The notes under the pieces are model-generated. The model had not been told where the DNA came from. It did no database searches and saw only the letters and a list, made by a program, of their open reading frames with translations. Made by a program: the position numbers and the translations under genes. Below are positions 1 through 7,097 of a stretch of DNA of 46,028 bases, in pieces. The stretch is from Bacteroidales bacterium (lineage in GTDB: Bacteria; Bacteroidota; Bacteroidia; Bacteroidales; Paludibacteraceae): assembly GCA_022784645.1 (NCBI GenBank), contig JALFZG010000029.1, forward strand, positions 1 to 46,028, written 5' to 3'. How positions within the stretch are numbered: position 1 is the stretch's first letter; each line of letters opens with the position of its first letter.

Positions 1-516
1 TTCCAAAAACAGACCCTTATGTGGGATAATCAAGAAGTGATTGTGCGGTCTACTGTGGTCAATGCTGTTAGTCTCAAAAGAAACGTTAAAGTAGTTATTG
101 TTGACTTTGAAGACTCAGACAAAAAGGCTCAAACGAGGAAAATCTTTTTCTCAACAAACTGCGAAATGAGTGCGCAAGATGTAATTGATATCTACCGTTC
201 ACGTTTCCAAATTGAGTTTCTTTTTAGAGATGCAAAGCAGTTTACAGGCCTTAATCATTGTCAGGCACGCAACGAGCAGGCAATGGATTTTGCTTTTAAT
301 CTATCACTTGCAGCTATCAACGTTGCAAAAGCGTTTGCAAAAGAACAAAATCTCAATCTGTCTATTGCTGATAGTAAGCTGCTGATGCACAATGCTATGA
401 TGATTCAAAGATTTTTATCAGCGTTCGGGGAAATACCGAACCCGCACAAAAATCAAGGGCTAAAAGAACACTATTTCAAAGAACTCATGCTATTCGGACT
501 AAAATCAGCCGTTTAG
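1..516 (+). mobile_element. IS4-family transposase, C-terminal part (cut by window edge)
   Basis: The reading frame is open from base 1 and stops at 514-516, so only the C-terminal part of a DDE transposase is visible. It carries the IS4-family signature Y-(2)-R-(3)-E-(6)-K in YRSRFQIEFLFRDAK, where the E is the third catalytic acidic residue; this is followed by a helical tail typical of the family. The first two catalytic Asp residues would lie upstream of the window. The element runs toward a glycosyltransferase on the opposite strand whose last codon is only 33 bases away, so the right end of the element must lie within about 517-560. I could not identify the terminal inverted repeat because the other end is not present. 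Family assignment is firm; the exact IS name is not. Confidence 0.85.
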
Positions 517-548
517 CGATCATATTTTAACTAATTTAAGTCAAATTT

Positions 549-1229
549 TTAACGAACTATTGTACCTTCTGATGATATATTTATTTTTGAAACTCTAAAC
601 CTAACTAAAAATTCACCAGAACAAACAATCCCATTTTTTGCTATTAATATTGCAGTTGCATCATCACTGCCAATAGCTTTAGGAAAGTCAACGAATCCGC
701 CAATCGACTCTAATGCGCTTTTTCGGAAAACATACTGAGGGATACCTCCATGAATGCCATGAAAATGATAATAATAAAACTCTTCCAAACATGTATGTTC
801 TGGCAAACAACATTCTGCATATAAAAGGGAATCAGGAGAAGAACTATTAAAGGAAGCAATTCTCCCTCTAAAAATATCCACATTCGGATATTTATTCAGT
901 AACCTGTCTGCTGTTTCCAAAAAAGCATTCTCGTAGATATCATCATCCGTTGCAAGAATAATCCAATCACCTTGAGCATATTCTACGGAATGATTCCATT
1001 GAGACACAAGGTTCGTTCCTCCGATATTCTCTTCATTTCGATAATAGCGTATGCGGGCATCATCATACGAACTCACCACTCCTGCAATATCATCAGGAGA
1101 AGCATCATCTACAATTATCAACTCAAAATCCTTATAACTCTGAGCTAATATGGAATCAATCGATTCCTTTAAAAACTGACTCTTATATGCAGGCATTACA
1201 AATGAATATTTCGGCGACAATGTTGTCAT
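549..1229 (-). CDS. family 2 glycosyltransferase, probably 3'-truncated
   Basis: A 226-residue GT-A fold glycosyltransferase. The N-terminus has the family pattern (YSFVMPAYK, then VDDASPDD at about residues 40-47) and a DDD metal/nucleotide-sugar motif at about residues 94-96 in LATDDDIYE. It would transfer a sugar from a nucleotide donor to a surface polysaccharide or lipid-linked intermediate at the cytoplasmic face. Relatives usually continue for some 60-100 residues after the SKINISS-like segment, whereas here the frame stops eight residues after the serine pair, directly beside the IS4-type element. This suggests that the insertion removed the true C-terminus and that the last few codons and stop may come from the junction. 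It lies downstream of the Wzt-like ATPase in the same direction with a 93-bp gap, so both probably belong to one polysaccharide locus. Activity of the shortened protein is uncertain. Confidence 0.8.
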   Translation of the reverse strand: MTTLSPKYSFVMPAYKSQFLKESIDSILAQSYKDFELIIVDDASPDDIAGVVSSYDDARIRYYRNEENIGGTNLVSQWNHSVEYAQGDWIILATDDDIYENAFLETADRLLNKYPNVDIFRGRIASFNSSSPDSLLYAECCLPEHTCLEEFYYYHFHGIHGGIPQYVFRKSALESIGGFVDFPKAIGSDDATAILIAKNGIVCSGEFLVRFRVSKINISSEGTIVR

Positions 1230-1322
1230 ATCTATTTTTCAACTAATTGGAGTTATATATTGTAGTAGTTGTGCACACTTTTTTCAAAAAAATTCCTTTA
1301 TTGATATTCAAAATAATGTTCA

Positions 1323-2600
1323 TTACTCTATCACTTCGACATTATGCTGGAAGAACATAGTGCCCCAACCACTAAACCATTGTACATATGCTGAACTTTC
1401 TTCCGCACTATATTTCTCAATACTGAAACCAATAGCATAGGGAACTACCTCAAAATCTTTTTGTCCAGTAGAAAAGTCACCGATACCTACAGAGAAAAAT
1501 ATGGAGTACTTTCCCTTTGCCAAATTATGATTCATAACCGAATAGCGGATAGTGCGTACTGAATCTTTTTTCAGTTCGAACGTTTGAGGACTTGATATAC
1601 CTCCGAGGGGTGTTTCGTCCATTCCAAAGATGGTGCAGTTTACTCGTGCGTTCGCTACATCAGTATTTGCTTTGATTTTGATTATCAATTCAATGGGCGT
1701 AGTGGTCATTACTTCTGGAGTCACCAACTCAATCGACTCAAAGTATGCTGGTTTGATAGCGTTGTTCGCTGATTCCTGACATTCGTACTTGCGGCTCAAG
1801 TCGTTTTGGCGATTAGCCAAATAGAAATTTATCGCATCGCCTGCCGTTCCAGAATATGCAATCATGCCTTTATCCAGAACGATACCGCTCCTACACAAGT
1901 TTCTGACCGACCCCATATTATGACTCACGAAGAGGACAGTGCGGCCTTCGCCTTTGCTTACGTCTTGCATCTTGCCGATGGCTTTCTTCTGAAACTCCGC
2001 ATCGCCTACTGCCAAGACTTCATCTACCACCAAGATCTCCGGCTCAAGGAAGGCAGCTACCGCAAAACCGAGGCGAACCATCATGCCCGAGCTGTAGCGC
2101 TTCACGGGCGTGTCGATATAGCGTTCGCAGCCCGAGAAATCGATGATCTCATCCAGCTTCCGCTGAATCTCATGGCGAGTCATGCCGAGGATGGCACCGT
2201 TCAGGAAAATATTTTCTCGGCCCGTCATCTCCGGATGAAAACCCGTACCCACCTCCAAGAGCGAACCGATGCGGCCATGCGCACGGATAGTGCCGGTGGT
2301 AGGACCCGTGACTTTGGACAGCAGCTTGAGCAACGTGCTCTTGCCCGCACCATTCTTGCCGATGATACCGAGCACATCGCCTTGTTCTACCTTGAAGTCA
2401 ATATCTCGGAGCGCCCAAACGTAATCCGACTGCCCTTTGGTAGAGCGATCGTTGACCTCACCTATCTTTAAGTAGGGGTCTTCTTTCCCGAGCACGTTGG
2501 TGATCCAGAACCTACGCAGGTCATGACTCAACGTCTTGGTGCTCACCAGCCCCAAGCGATATTGTTTGCTTATGTGTTCGAACGCTATTGCCGTTGACAT
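1323..2600 (-). CDS. ABC transporter ATP-binding protein for polysaccharide export (Wzt-like)
   Basis: A 425-residue ATPase of the Wzt/TagH type. It has an N-terminal ABC domain with Walker A GKNGAGKST (about residues 81-89), the signature-region segment YSSGMMVRLGFAVA, and Walker B followed by DEVLAVGD; then a C-terminal beta-rich domain of about 150 residues in the position of the Wzt_C glycan-binding domain. The long N-terminal insert between the first strand and Walker A is usual for this class. The family powers export of O-antigen or teichoic-acid-like chains across the inner membrane together with a Wzm-type permease. No permease is present in the window: the next gene upstream is divergent. 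The permease is therefore encoded elsewhere or was lost. The start ATG at 2600 fits the first conserved strand (AIAFEHISKQY). Confidence 0.9.
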   Translation of the reverse strand: MSTAIAFEHISKQYRLGLVSTKTLSHDLRRFWITNVLGKEDPYLKIGEVNDRSTKGQSDYVWALRDIDFKVEQGDVLGIIGKNGAGKSTLLKLLSKVTGPTTGTIRAHGRIGSLLEVGTGFHPEMTGRENIFLNGAILGMTRHEIQRKLDEIIDFSGCERYIDTPVKRYSSGMMVRLGFAVAAFLEPEILVVDEVLAVGDAEFQKKAIGKMQDVSKGEGRTVLFVSHNMGSVRNLCRSGIVLDKGMIAYSGTAGDAINFYLANRQNDLSRKYECQESANNAIKPAYFESIELVTPEVMTTTPIELIIKIKANTDVANARVNCTIFGMDETPLGGISSPQTFELKKDSVRTIRYSVMNHNLAKGKYSIFFSVGIGDFSTGQKDFEVVPYAIGFSIEKYSAEESSAYVQWFSGWGTMFFQHNVEVIE

Positions 2601-2644
2601 TCTATGAAAAAGTGGTCATGAGTATTGATAAATTAATAGTGCAA

Positions 2645-2689
2645 AGTCTGCAGCAAACAGACTATTTCGTCATTAATTATTTAATGACG
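2645..2689. promoter_or_regulatory. two inverted repeats upstream of the Wzt-like gene (possible operator)
   Basis: Within 90 bases upstream of the Wzt-like start there are two adjacent inverted repeats. The first is AGTCTG (2645-2650) with CAGACT (2658-2663). The second is a perfect repeat with 9-bp arms, CGTCATTAA (2668-2676) and TTAATGACG (2681-2689), separated by TTAT. The spacing and A/T centre fit a dimeric regulator site, or a hairpin in the leader. No convincing TAnnTTTG element for the leftward gene was found here; the nearest is a partial match on the minus strand. The rest of 2601-2823 is AT-rich with no supported gene. Confidence 0.4.
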
Positions 2690-2823
2690 CGACAAGGGTA
2701 ATAAAAAAATCGCAATCATACAAATAAAACTGCATTTTAAGCAAAAAAATGAGCAAAAATACGTTTTTTTTCGTAGTTTTTTCTCCTTTCTGTTGCGAAA
2801 TTACTATTTTGTTAGAGAAAAAA

Positions 2824-2855
2824 TTTGGTGGTTTCGTTTTTTTTTTGTATCTTTG
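2824..2855 (+). promoter_or_regulatory. Bacteroidetes-type promoter, TTTG-N20-TATCTTTG
   Basis: TTTG at 2824-2827 and TATCTTTG at 2848-2855 are separated by exactly 20 bases, matching the Bacteroidetes primary sigma-factor consensus. Transcription would start a few bases after 2860, leaving a leader of about 20 nt before the small gene at 2882. Confidence 0.8.
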
Positions 2856-2881
2856 CCGCCGATAACCAAAAACATGCAACT

Positions 2882-3046
2882 ATGGTAGGAATGATTACTT
2901 CTCGAGAACCCATCAAGGGTGCTGTTGCGAAAGAGATGCAGCAGCATATTTCTCGTGTGGCCGAGGCCAAGAAATTGGGTACTGCCGTAAGGGCCACCTC
3001 TCAGCACAAAACAAACGTTAATCTTATTGAAGTCAATAATGAATAA
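2882..3046 (+). CDS. small protein of unknown function (54 aa)
   Basis: I do not recognise this protein. The start at 2882 is preferred over in-frame upstream codons because those lie upstream of, or inside, the promoter at 2824-2855; a second ATG at 2891 is possible. The product is short, hydrophilic and basic, begins MVGMITSREPIKGAV, and has no signal peptide, membrane segment or cysteines. Support for it being real is the well-placed promoter and the overlap of its stop with the start of the next small gene (ATGAATAA at 3039-3046), an arrangement that usually means translational coupling. A two-gene module of small overlapping proteins could be a toxin-antitoxin pair, but nothing in the sequence itself shows that. 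Confidence 0.55.
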   Translation: MVGMITSREPIKGAVAKEMQQHISRVAEAKKLGTAVRATSQHKTNVNLIEVNNE

Positions 3047-3242
3047 TTATCAAATTCAGCCGGTAGAAATATCGGCTGATATTATTTCATTACTTAGTGG
3101 ATTCTACTGTGGCGTGAAGCTCATGGATGAAATCCTGCATTCTCAAGGACTATTGAGTGAGTTGCATACGGATAATCCTATGGCTTATTGCGTATATAAT
3201 GAAAAAAAATTATTAGGCTGTTTTATCCGCCGGAAATTATAA
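3039..3242 (+). CDS. small protein of unknown function (67 aa)
   Basis: The start ATG at 3039 overlaps the last eight bases of the preceding small gene, so it is probably translated by coupling. The product begins MNNYQIQPVEISADIISLL and ends with a basic tail (CFIRRKL). It has a moderately hydrophobic N-terminal half (SADIISLLSGFYCGVKLMDEIL) that could form amphipathic helices but is not a clear membrane segment, and three cysteines. I do not recognise a family. A 6-bp GC-rich stem (CCGCCG 3227-3232, CGGCGG 3247-3252) spans its stop codon and is followed by TTTG, a weak terminator candidate. Confidence 0.5.
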   Translation: MNNYQIQPVEISADIISLLSGFYCGVKLMDEILHSQGLLSELHTDNPMAYCVYNEKKLLGCFIRRKL

Positions 3243-3312
3243 GATTCGGCGGTTTGTGACATTTGAGGCAAGACTTTTTAATTGCTATTTATCGTAAACG
3301 CTAATCAATCCT

Positions 3313-3470
3313 CATTGTCCTTTTATTGTTCGTTTATCCTCCTCTCATTGTCCGTACATTGTCCACGCATCGCACGTGCATCTAGCTTGTATCTAGCTTG
3401 TATCTAGCTTGTTTGTACGTGCGGTGCAAGCTAGATGCAAGCTAGATGCACGAAGGATGAACGGACAAAA
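3313..3470. repeat. 11-bp phased repeat array with inverted half
   Basis: From 3313 to 3411 the sequence divides without gaps into nine 11-bp units: cattgtccttt, tattgttcgtt, tatcctcctct, cattgtccgta, cattgtccacg, catcgcacgtg, catctagcttg, tatctagcttg, tatctagcttg. Every one of the nine has A-T at positions 2-3 and C at position 8. After a 15-base centre (3412-3426) the array turns round: read on the minus strand, 3427-3470 gives catctagcttg twice, catccttcgtg and ttttgtccgtt. The two halves therefore form a long imperfect inverted repeat; 3375-3400 pairs with 3427-3452 with a single G-T position. It lies between convergent genes. Function is unknown. Confidence 0.85.
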
Positions 3471-3475
3471 TCAAA

Positions 3476-3500
3476 TGTAGGGCGAGAGATTCGCCCTACA
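3476..3500. terminator. perfect stem-loop between convergent genes
   Basis: TGTAGGGCGA (3476-3485) and TCGCCCTACA (3491-3500) form a perfect 10-bp stem with a 5-base loop. No clean T-run follows on the plus strand; on the minus strand the following bases are T-rich but interrupted. Its position between the small unknown gene and the leftward hydrolase gene suits a terminator for the hydrolase transcript. It may instead be part of the surrounding repeat cluster. Confidence 0.45.
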
Positions 3501-3508
3501 TAGTCAAT

Positions 3509-3618
3509 GAGAAAAAAGAGTATAGCTAATGCGAAAATACCATATAGTCTGAGAGAAAATACTGTGGGGTTCGTGAGAAAATACCGTATAGTCTGAGAGG
3601 AAATACTGTGGGGTATTT
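3509..3618. repeat. 22-bp tandem repeat, five copies
   Basis: Five consecutive 22-bp units in exact register begin at 3509, 3531, 3553, 3575 and 3597. Units 2 and 4 (gaaaatacc.tatagtctga type) resemble each other, as do units 3 and 5 (gaaatactgtggggt type), so there is also a 44-bp higher-order period; unit 1 is the most diverged. The common core is GAGAAAATAC followed by a GT-rich half. The array ends 14 bases before the stop codon of the leftward hydrolase gene, in its 3' untranslated region. The 22-bp unit is twice the 11-bp period of the neighbouring array, although the core word is different. Confidence 0.9.
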
Positions 3619-3631
3619 GGGGCTTGCAACA

Positions 3632-4582
3632 TTACTTTTGCCCAATTGAGGGTTCTCTTGCGGAGGCGGGGAGCTGAGCGTTGAGCCATGCGCTCAGGGT
3701 GAGCATCGTTTCTACCGCATTATCTTCAAAGAAAAGCTCATGACGTTTGCCTTTTACGATATGGGTTGTGATATGGCTGAAGCCATGTTTGCGGAAGTCT
3801 TTTTCCAGTCGTTTGACGGCCTTTGCTCCTCCTACAGGGTCGTCTTCGCCCGCGATGAAGAGGATGGGCAAGTCGCGTCTTATCTGCTCAAACAGCTTGT
3901 GGCGAGACACCTCCAGCAGGTTCTTATACATATACTCATATCCTCCGGCCGTGAAGCCAAATCCGCGAAGCGGATCAGTCGTGAACCCATCTACGTTTTG
4001 TTTGTTTACACTCAACCATGCGTTCTTTCCTTCGTTTCGGAAGCTGAAGAGGAACGGAAGCGAACAAAGGGCCGTAAGCGGTTTGGACTTGGTGTGTCGT
4101 CCGCGAATGGCGCTCGTGAGCTTGGCTGCATAATGGGCAAGCCCTGTTTCTGCAGCCGAATACCAACCCGATCCCATGATGATGGCGGCATGGATATCCT
4201 GACTATGCTCGCAGAGGTATCGCCTTGTGAGGAAGGAGCCCATAGAGTGCCCCATGATGCAGATGGGGGTGTTCGGCCATTGCTGTTTGGCAACTTGCGT
4301 GATGCGGTAGATGTCTTCGATGAGAAGGTGTGGGCCGAGGGCACTGTCAGAGAAATGCCCGCGCTCGTGAATGCCCGACTCGCCATGGCCGAGATGGTCG
4401 TGCCCGATGACCGCCCATCCGTGGGCGACCATGTGACGCGCAAACGCATCATAACGGTCGATATATTCTTCCATACCATGCACAATCTGTAAGACGGCAC
4501 GAGGTTGCTCATCGGGTTGCCATGTGATATAGTGAATTTGCTGAGCCTCATCCGTGGAGGCTATAAAATGATGTTGCTTCAT
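3632..4582 (-). CDS. alpha/beta hydrolase, monoacylglycerol lipase / lysophospholipase-like
   Basis: A 316-residue serine hydrolase of the Hydrolase_4 (S33-like) group. The oxyanion-hole segment is VHGMEEY (about residues 34-40), the nucleophile elbow GHSMGS lies at about 111-116 with Ser113, the Asp region is GEDDPVGG, and the catalytic His is in GKRHELFFE near the C-terminus. A lid-like insertion sits between the elbow and the Asp. No signal peptide, so cytoplasmic; the family cleaves acyl esters of glycerol or lysophospholipids, but the substrate cannot be read here. I chose the start at 4582 because the A-rich leader (AACAACAACA) directly precedes it; an in-frame ATG at 4621 would add 13 unlikely residues. 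It stands alone between the repeat cluster and the leftward PspC operon terminator. Confidence 0.85.
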   Translation of the reverse strand: MKQHHFIASTDEAQQIHYITWQPDEQPRAVLQIVHGMEEYIDRYDAFARHMVAHGWAVIGHDHLGHGESGIHERGHFSDSALGPHLLIEDIYRITQVAKQQWPNTPICIMGHSMGSFLTRRYLCEHSQDIHAAIIMGSGWYSAAETGLAHYAAKLTSAIRGRHTKSKPLTALCSLPFLFSFRNEGKNAWLSVNKQNVDGFTTDPLRGFGFTAGGYEYMYKNLLEVSRHKLFEQIRRDLPILFIAGEDDPVGGAKAVKRLEKDFRKHGFSHITTHIVKGKRHELFFEDNAVETMLTLSAWLNAQLPASAREPSIGQK

Positions 4583-4779
4583 TGTTGTTGTTTTAGGCAG
4601 TGGGAATGGATATCCCACCATTAGGTTTATACTAAGGAAGGTTCGTCTGCTTAATCAGACAATTATCCACAGCAAAAATCGTACCACTTGTTGTTGTTTT
4701 GACAAAAAGTCGTTCGTTTTGCTATTTTGTAGATTGCAAAATTTGGGCTTTTAAAAATTAAAATAGGACGGTAAAACAA

Positions 4780-4803
4780 AAACCGCAGGTTGTCCTGCGG
4801 TTT
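4780..4803 (-). terminator. Rho-independent terminator of the PspC/PadR operon
   Basis: On the minus strand AAACCGCAGG and CCTGCGGTTT (plus 4794-4803 and 4780-4789) form a 10-bp stem with a 4-base loop, followed by TTGTTTTAC. It lies 40 bases beyond the stop of the large PspC gene and before the next leftward gene, so it should end the operon. Confidence 0.85.
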
Positions 4804-4842
4804 GAAAAGGGTGCATTTGTCATGCGCCAATGTTGCTGTGGC

Positions 4843-6180
4843 TCAGTTGTTGTTCTGGTCAGTTATTTCGAGTACACCAGCCGATTGCGCGTTGTCAATC
4901 TGGTAAGCAACGCTGTCGGCATAACGTTCTGCATATTGCTCAAACTGATCTTCAAAGTCTCCACCGAACGTGCGTTCGATAAATTCCTCTCTACTGATGG
5001 TGTCGCCATTGAGGATCACTTGATTGTGATACATGCTGATGTTGACTGTTGGATCAAGCTGTTTGTATAAGCGAATGCCCATTTGTGTTGTGTAATTCTT
5101 TGCTTTTTCCTCAAGCGTGTATCCCTCGTATTTGCTGATTTCTGCCCCTGTGCGGAAGATAAATGCAATCAGCGTGAAGAGTGCGATGAGCCAAATCACG
5201 AGTGAGGTAATCCAGAATCCTCTTTTGAGCCCTTGCCCTGTACGGTTTCTGCGTATTGCCCAGGTGAAGAGCACAACGATGGGTATGATGACAATCAGCA
5301 CACCGCAGATGGCGGCTATGATGGCAAAGACGAATAGGCTCTGAGGAACAGCGAGGATGTCAGCAACAGCAGAGAGTCCAACCGCAGTACCGATACCTCC
5401 CATGAGAATACCAAAGGCCGCACATATAAGGGCAAAGATGATTGCAAAGACAGCGATGGCGATGGGGAAGCAGAGGATGGCCATGCCCGCAATGAGGATG
5501 GTGCGGAGACAACCGTAGTTGTTCTGCTGTTTGAGGTTGCCGTTGGCATCCACATTATCGCGCACGCGTTCCACCTCGGCTCGAATATTCTCCGCAGAGG
5601 GCTCTATACCTCGCATCTCCAGTCGGCGAGCAGCTGTGTTGGCTGCCGGCACGATAAGCCAAAGCAGGAGATAAACGATGAAGCCTACACCTTGCAGGCA
5701 GAAGAGCACAATCATGAGCAACCGAATCCAAAGGGCATCTATTCCTATGAACTCTCCGAATCCCGAACATACACCTCCGATAATCTGATTGTCGATATTG
5801 CGGTAGAAGCGTTTTTTATAGGGTTTCGGCTGCTCTGCTGCTTTCTTGTCATCGTTCGTTCCTTCAGGAGACTCGCTATCGCCAGTTTCGCTATCGCCTT
5901 CGCTTTCCTCCGTTCCGCTGGAGATCATCTCCGGGCTTCCGAGTTGAGCCATGATGTCAGCTACCATCGTGCTGTTTACCACTTCGATATGGCTATATTT
6001 CATGTGCATGCTGAAGAGCTCTGCTATGCGTGCTTCAATATCCTGCATGATTTCTTTTTTGGAGTCAGAGTCTTCCAAATGCGCTTCTATATCTTTGAGA
6101 TAGGCGTTGAGGGTTTCGTAAGCATCGTTGTCAATATGATAAACAACGCCAGCAAGGTTGATTGTTACAGTGGGTTTCAT
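4843..6180 (-). CDS. PspC-domain integral membrane protein (large, 445 aa)
   Basis: The N-terminal 110 residues are a charged cytoplasmic region (begins MKPTVTINLAGVVYHIDND) seen in Bacteroidetes PspC proteins. A PspC domain follows at about residues 121-185 (KRFYRNIDNQIIGGVCSGFGEF, then WIRLLMIVLFCLQGVGFIVYLLLWLIVPAA). After a linker there are four hydrophobic segments and a C-terminal hydrophilic domain of about 110 residues. PspC proteins sense or respond to envelope stress in proteobacteria; in Bacteroidetes the role is less defined. It is the last gene of the operon that also encodes a short PspC, a PadR regulator and a 20-residue peptide, so it is probably controlled by that PadR. The 62-bp gap upstream holds no other gene. 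Confidence 0.85.
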   Translation of the reverse strand: MKPTVTINLAGVVYHIDNDAYETLNAYLKDIEAHLEDSDSKKEIMQDIEARIAELFSMHMKYSHIEVVNSTMVADIMAQLGSPEMISSGTEESEGDSETGDSESPEGTNDDKKAAEQPKPYKKRFYRNIDNQIIGGVCSGFGEFIGIDALWIRLLMIVLFCLQGVGFIVYLLLWLIVPAANTAARRLEMRGIEPSAENIRAEVERVRDNVDANGNLKQQNNYGCLRTILIAGMAILCFPIAIAVFAIIFALICAAFGILMGGIGTAVGLSAVADILAVPQSLFVFAIIAAICGVLIVIIPIVVLFTWAIRRNRTGQGLKRGFWITSLVIWLIALFTLIAFIFRTGAEISKYEGYTLEEKAKNYTTQMGIRLYKQLDPTVNISMYHNQVILNGDTISREEFIERTFGGDFEDQFEQYAERYADSVAYQIDNAQSAGVLEITDQNNN

Positions 6181-6242
6181 AATTTGTTTTCGTTATTGAG
6201 ATTCTTGTAGGTGAATGAAAGGGTAAGACACTGTGTGCTTTC

Positions 6243-6305
6243 TTAAAGGAATAAAGTAATGCAGCTGGTGACGAGCGTTGTGAGGGCTGCTATAATGGTA
6301 ATCAT
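6243..6305 (-). CDS. candidate 20-residue membrane peptide coupled to PadR gene
   Basis: Reading leftward from the ATG at 6305, the frame gives a 20-residue peptide, MITIIAALTTLVTSCITLFL, ending in TAA at 6243-6245. Its start overlaps the PadR stop in the form ATGA (6302-6305), the classic coupling arrangement. The peptide is almost wholly hydrophobic with a TSC motif, as in tiny Bacteroidetes membrane peptides that end in a similar TSC (I recall a family called smalltalk; I cannot verify membership). It sits between the regulator and the large PspC gene, so a small membrane partner of PspC is plausible. The short length means it could be chance. Confidence 0.45.
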   Translation of the reverse strand: MITIIAALTTLVTSCITLFL

Positions 6306-6649
6306 AATGTAGCGAGTGAATGGTTTTTCTTTTGTGTAATAGTCTGAACGGCATCTGAGATGGCTGTCCATTCTCGTTCGAGTTCTTGCAAGAGAGCGGT
6401 ACCTTCTTCTGTGATGCAGAAGTATTTACGTGGAGGTCCGGCTGTGGACTCCTGCCATCTGTAACTGAGCAGTCCGGAGTTCTTCATGCGGGTGAGTAGC
6501 GGGTATAGGGTACCTTCTACAATCAGAAGGTTGGCGCTTTTGAGTTCATCGAGAATCTCGGTGGCGTATGCCTCGTGCGATTGGATGATTTCCAGAATGC
6601 AGTATTCGAGCATTCCTTTGCGCATTTGCGATTTGATATTGTCAATCAT
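6302..6649 (-). CDS. PadR-family transcriptional regulator
   Basis: A 115-residue winged-helix protein. The PadR pattern is clear: QMRKGMLEYCILEII, then a recognition-helix region with YATEILDEL, EGTLYPLLTRM, the wing GPPRKYFCITEEG, and a C-terminal helix (LQELEREWTAISDAVQTI) used for dimerisation. PadR proteins are small-ligand-sensing repressors that usually act on their own operon. Here it sits between two PspC-type genes, an arrangement common in Bacteroidetes and Firmicutes, suggesting autoregulation of an envelope-stress module. The start at 6649 gives the usual N-terminus; the gap to the upstream short PspC gene is 44 bp. Confidence 0.93.
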   Translation of the reverse strand: MIDNIKSQMRKGMLEYCILEIIQSHEAYATEILDELKSANLLIVEGTLYPLLTRMKNSGLLSYRWQESTAGPPRKYFCITEEGTALLQELEREWTAISDAVQTITQKKNHSLATL

Positions 6650-6693
6650 TGCGGTTTAAGTGATAGGTTGGTTAATGGCAACGAGTAAGATTG

Positions 6694-6879
6694 TTATGCG
6701 TTGGGGATGATGAGGGCGAGGATGATGTAGAGGATGAGGCCCGGGAAACCAGCACAGAAGAAGCTGAGGATTGCATAGCCCACGCGTACGAGGGTCGGGT
6801 CAACGTTGAAATACTCGGCGATACCTGCGCATACGCCTGCGATCATTTTGTTGTTGGATTTTGTAAGTTTCTTTTCCAT
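6694..6879 (-). CDS. short PspC-domain membrane protein (61 aa)
   Basis: The protein consists of a single PspC domain: MEKKLTKSNNKMIAGVCAGI, then AEYFNVDPTLVRVGYAIL and one long hydrophobic segment ending in LALIIPNA. I chose the ATG at 6879 because it begins the conserved domain; the upstream extension to 6960 would overlap the promoter. It is the first gene of the leftward PspC/PadR operon and is presumably an inner-membrane protein in the envelope-stress response. Confidence 0.92.
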   Translation of the reverse strand: MEKKLTKSNNKMIAGVCAGIAEYFNVDPTLVRVGYAILSFFCAGFPGLILYIILALIIPNA

Positions 6880-6929
6880 AATGCGATTGTTTTTATTTGT
6901 TTGTAATACGTTTTTTTTGAATTGCGCTG

Positions 6930-6961
6930 CAAAATTAGTAAAAATTTTAGAACTATGCAAT
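6930..6961 (-). promoter_or_regulatory. promoter of the PspC/PadR operon, ATTG-N20-TAATTTTG
   Basis: On the minus strand TAATTTTG (plus 6930-6937) lies exactly 20 bases downstream of ATTG (plus 6958-6961), matching the Bacteroidetes consensus except for one base. The leader would be about 45 nt before the start at 6879. Confidence 0.75.
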
Positions 6962-7059
6962 ACATAGTACTATAAAAATGCATTTTTCTTGTGATTTTGT
7001 CCGATTTTTCCTATGAAATGTTCAATTATGATATGTTTTTGAAAAATTTTTGTGCGAAA

Positions 7060-7091
7060 TTTGCAGATTACGAAAAAAAGTAGTATCTTTG
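7060..7091 (+). promoter_or_regulatory. promoter of guanine deaminase gene, TTTG-N20-TATCTTTG
   Basis: TTTG at 7060-7063 and TATCTTTG at 7084-7091, 20 bases apart, followed by CA. The transcript would begin near 7097 and carry a leader of about 110 nt. Confidence 0.82.
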
Positions 7092-7097
7092 CAGAAA

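Noticed and set aside
3504..3689. Minus-strand open frame over the 22-bp repeats
   Set aside because: It is a translation of the tandem repeat plus the frame-shifted end of the hydrolase gene.
4640..4720. Promoter for the alpha/beta hydrolase
   Set aside because: On the minus strand only GATTTTTG with a spacing of 22 to TTTTTG was found, too far from consensus to list.
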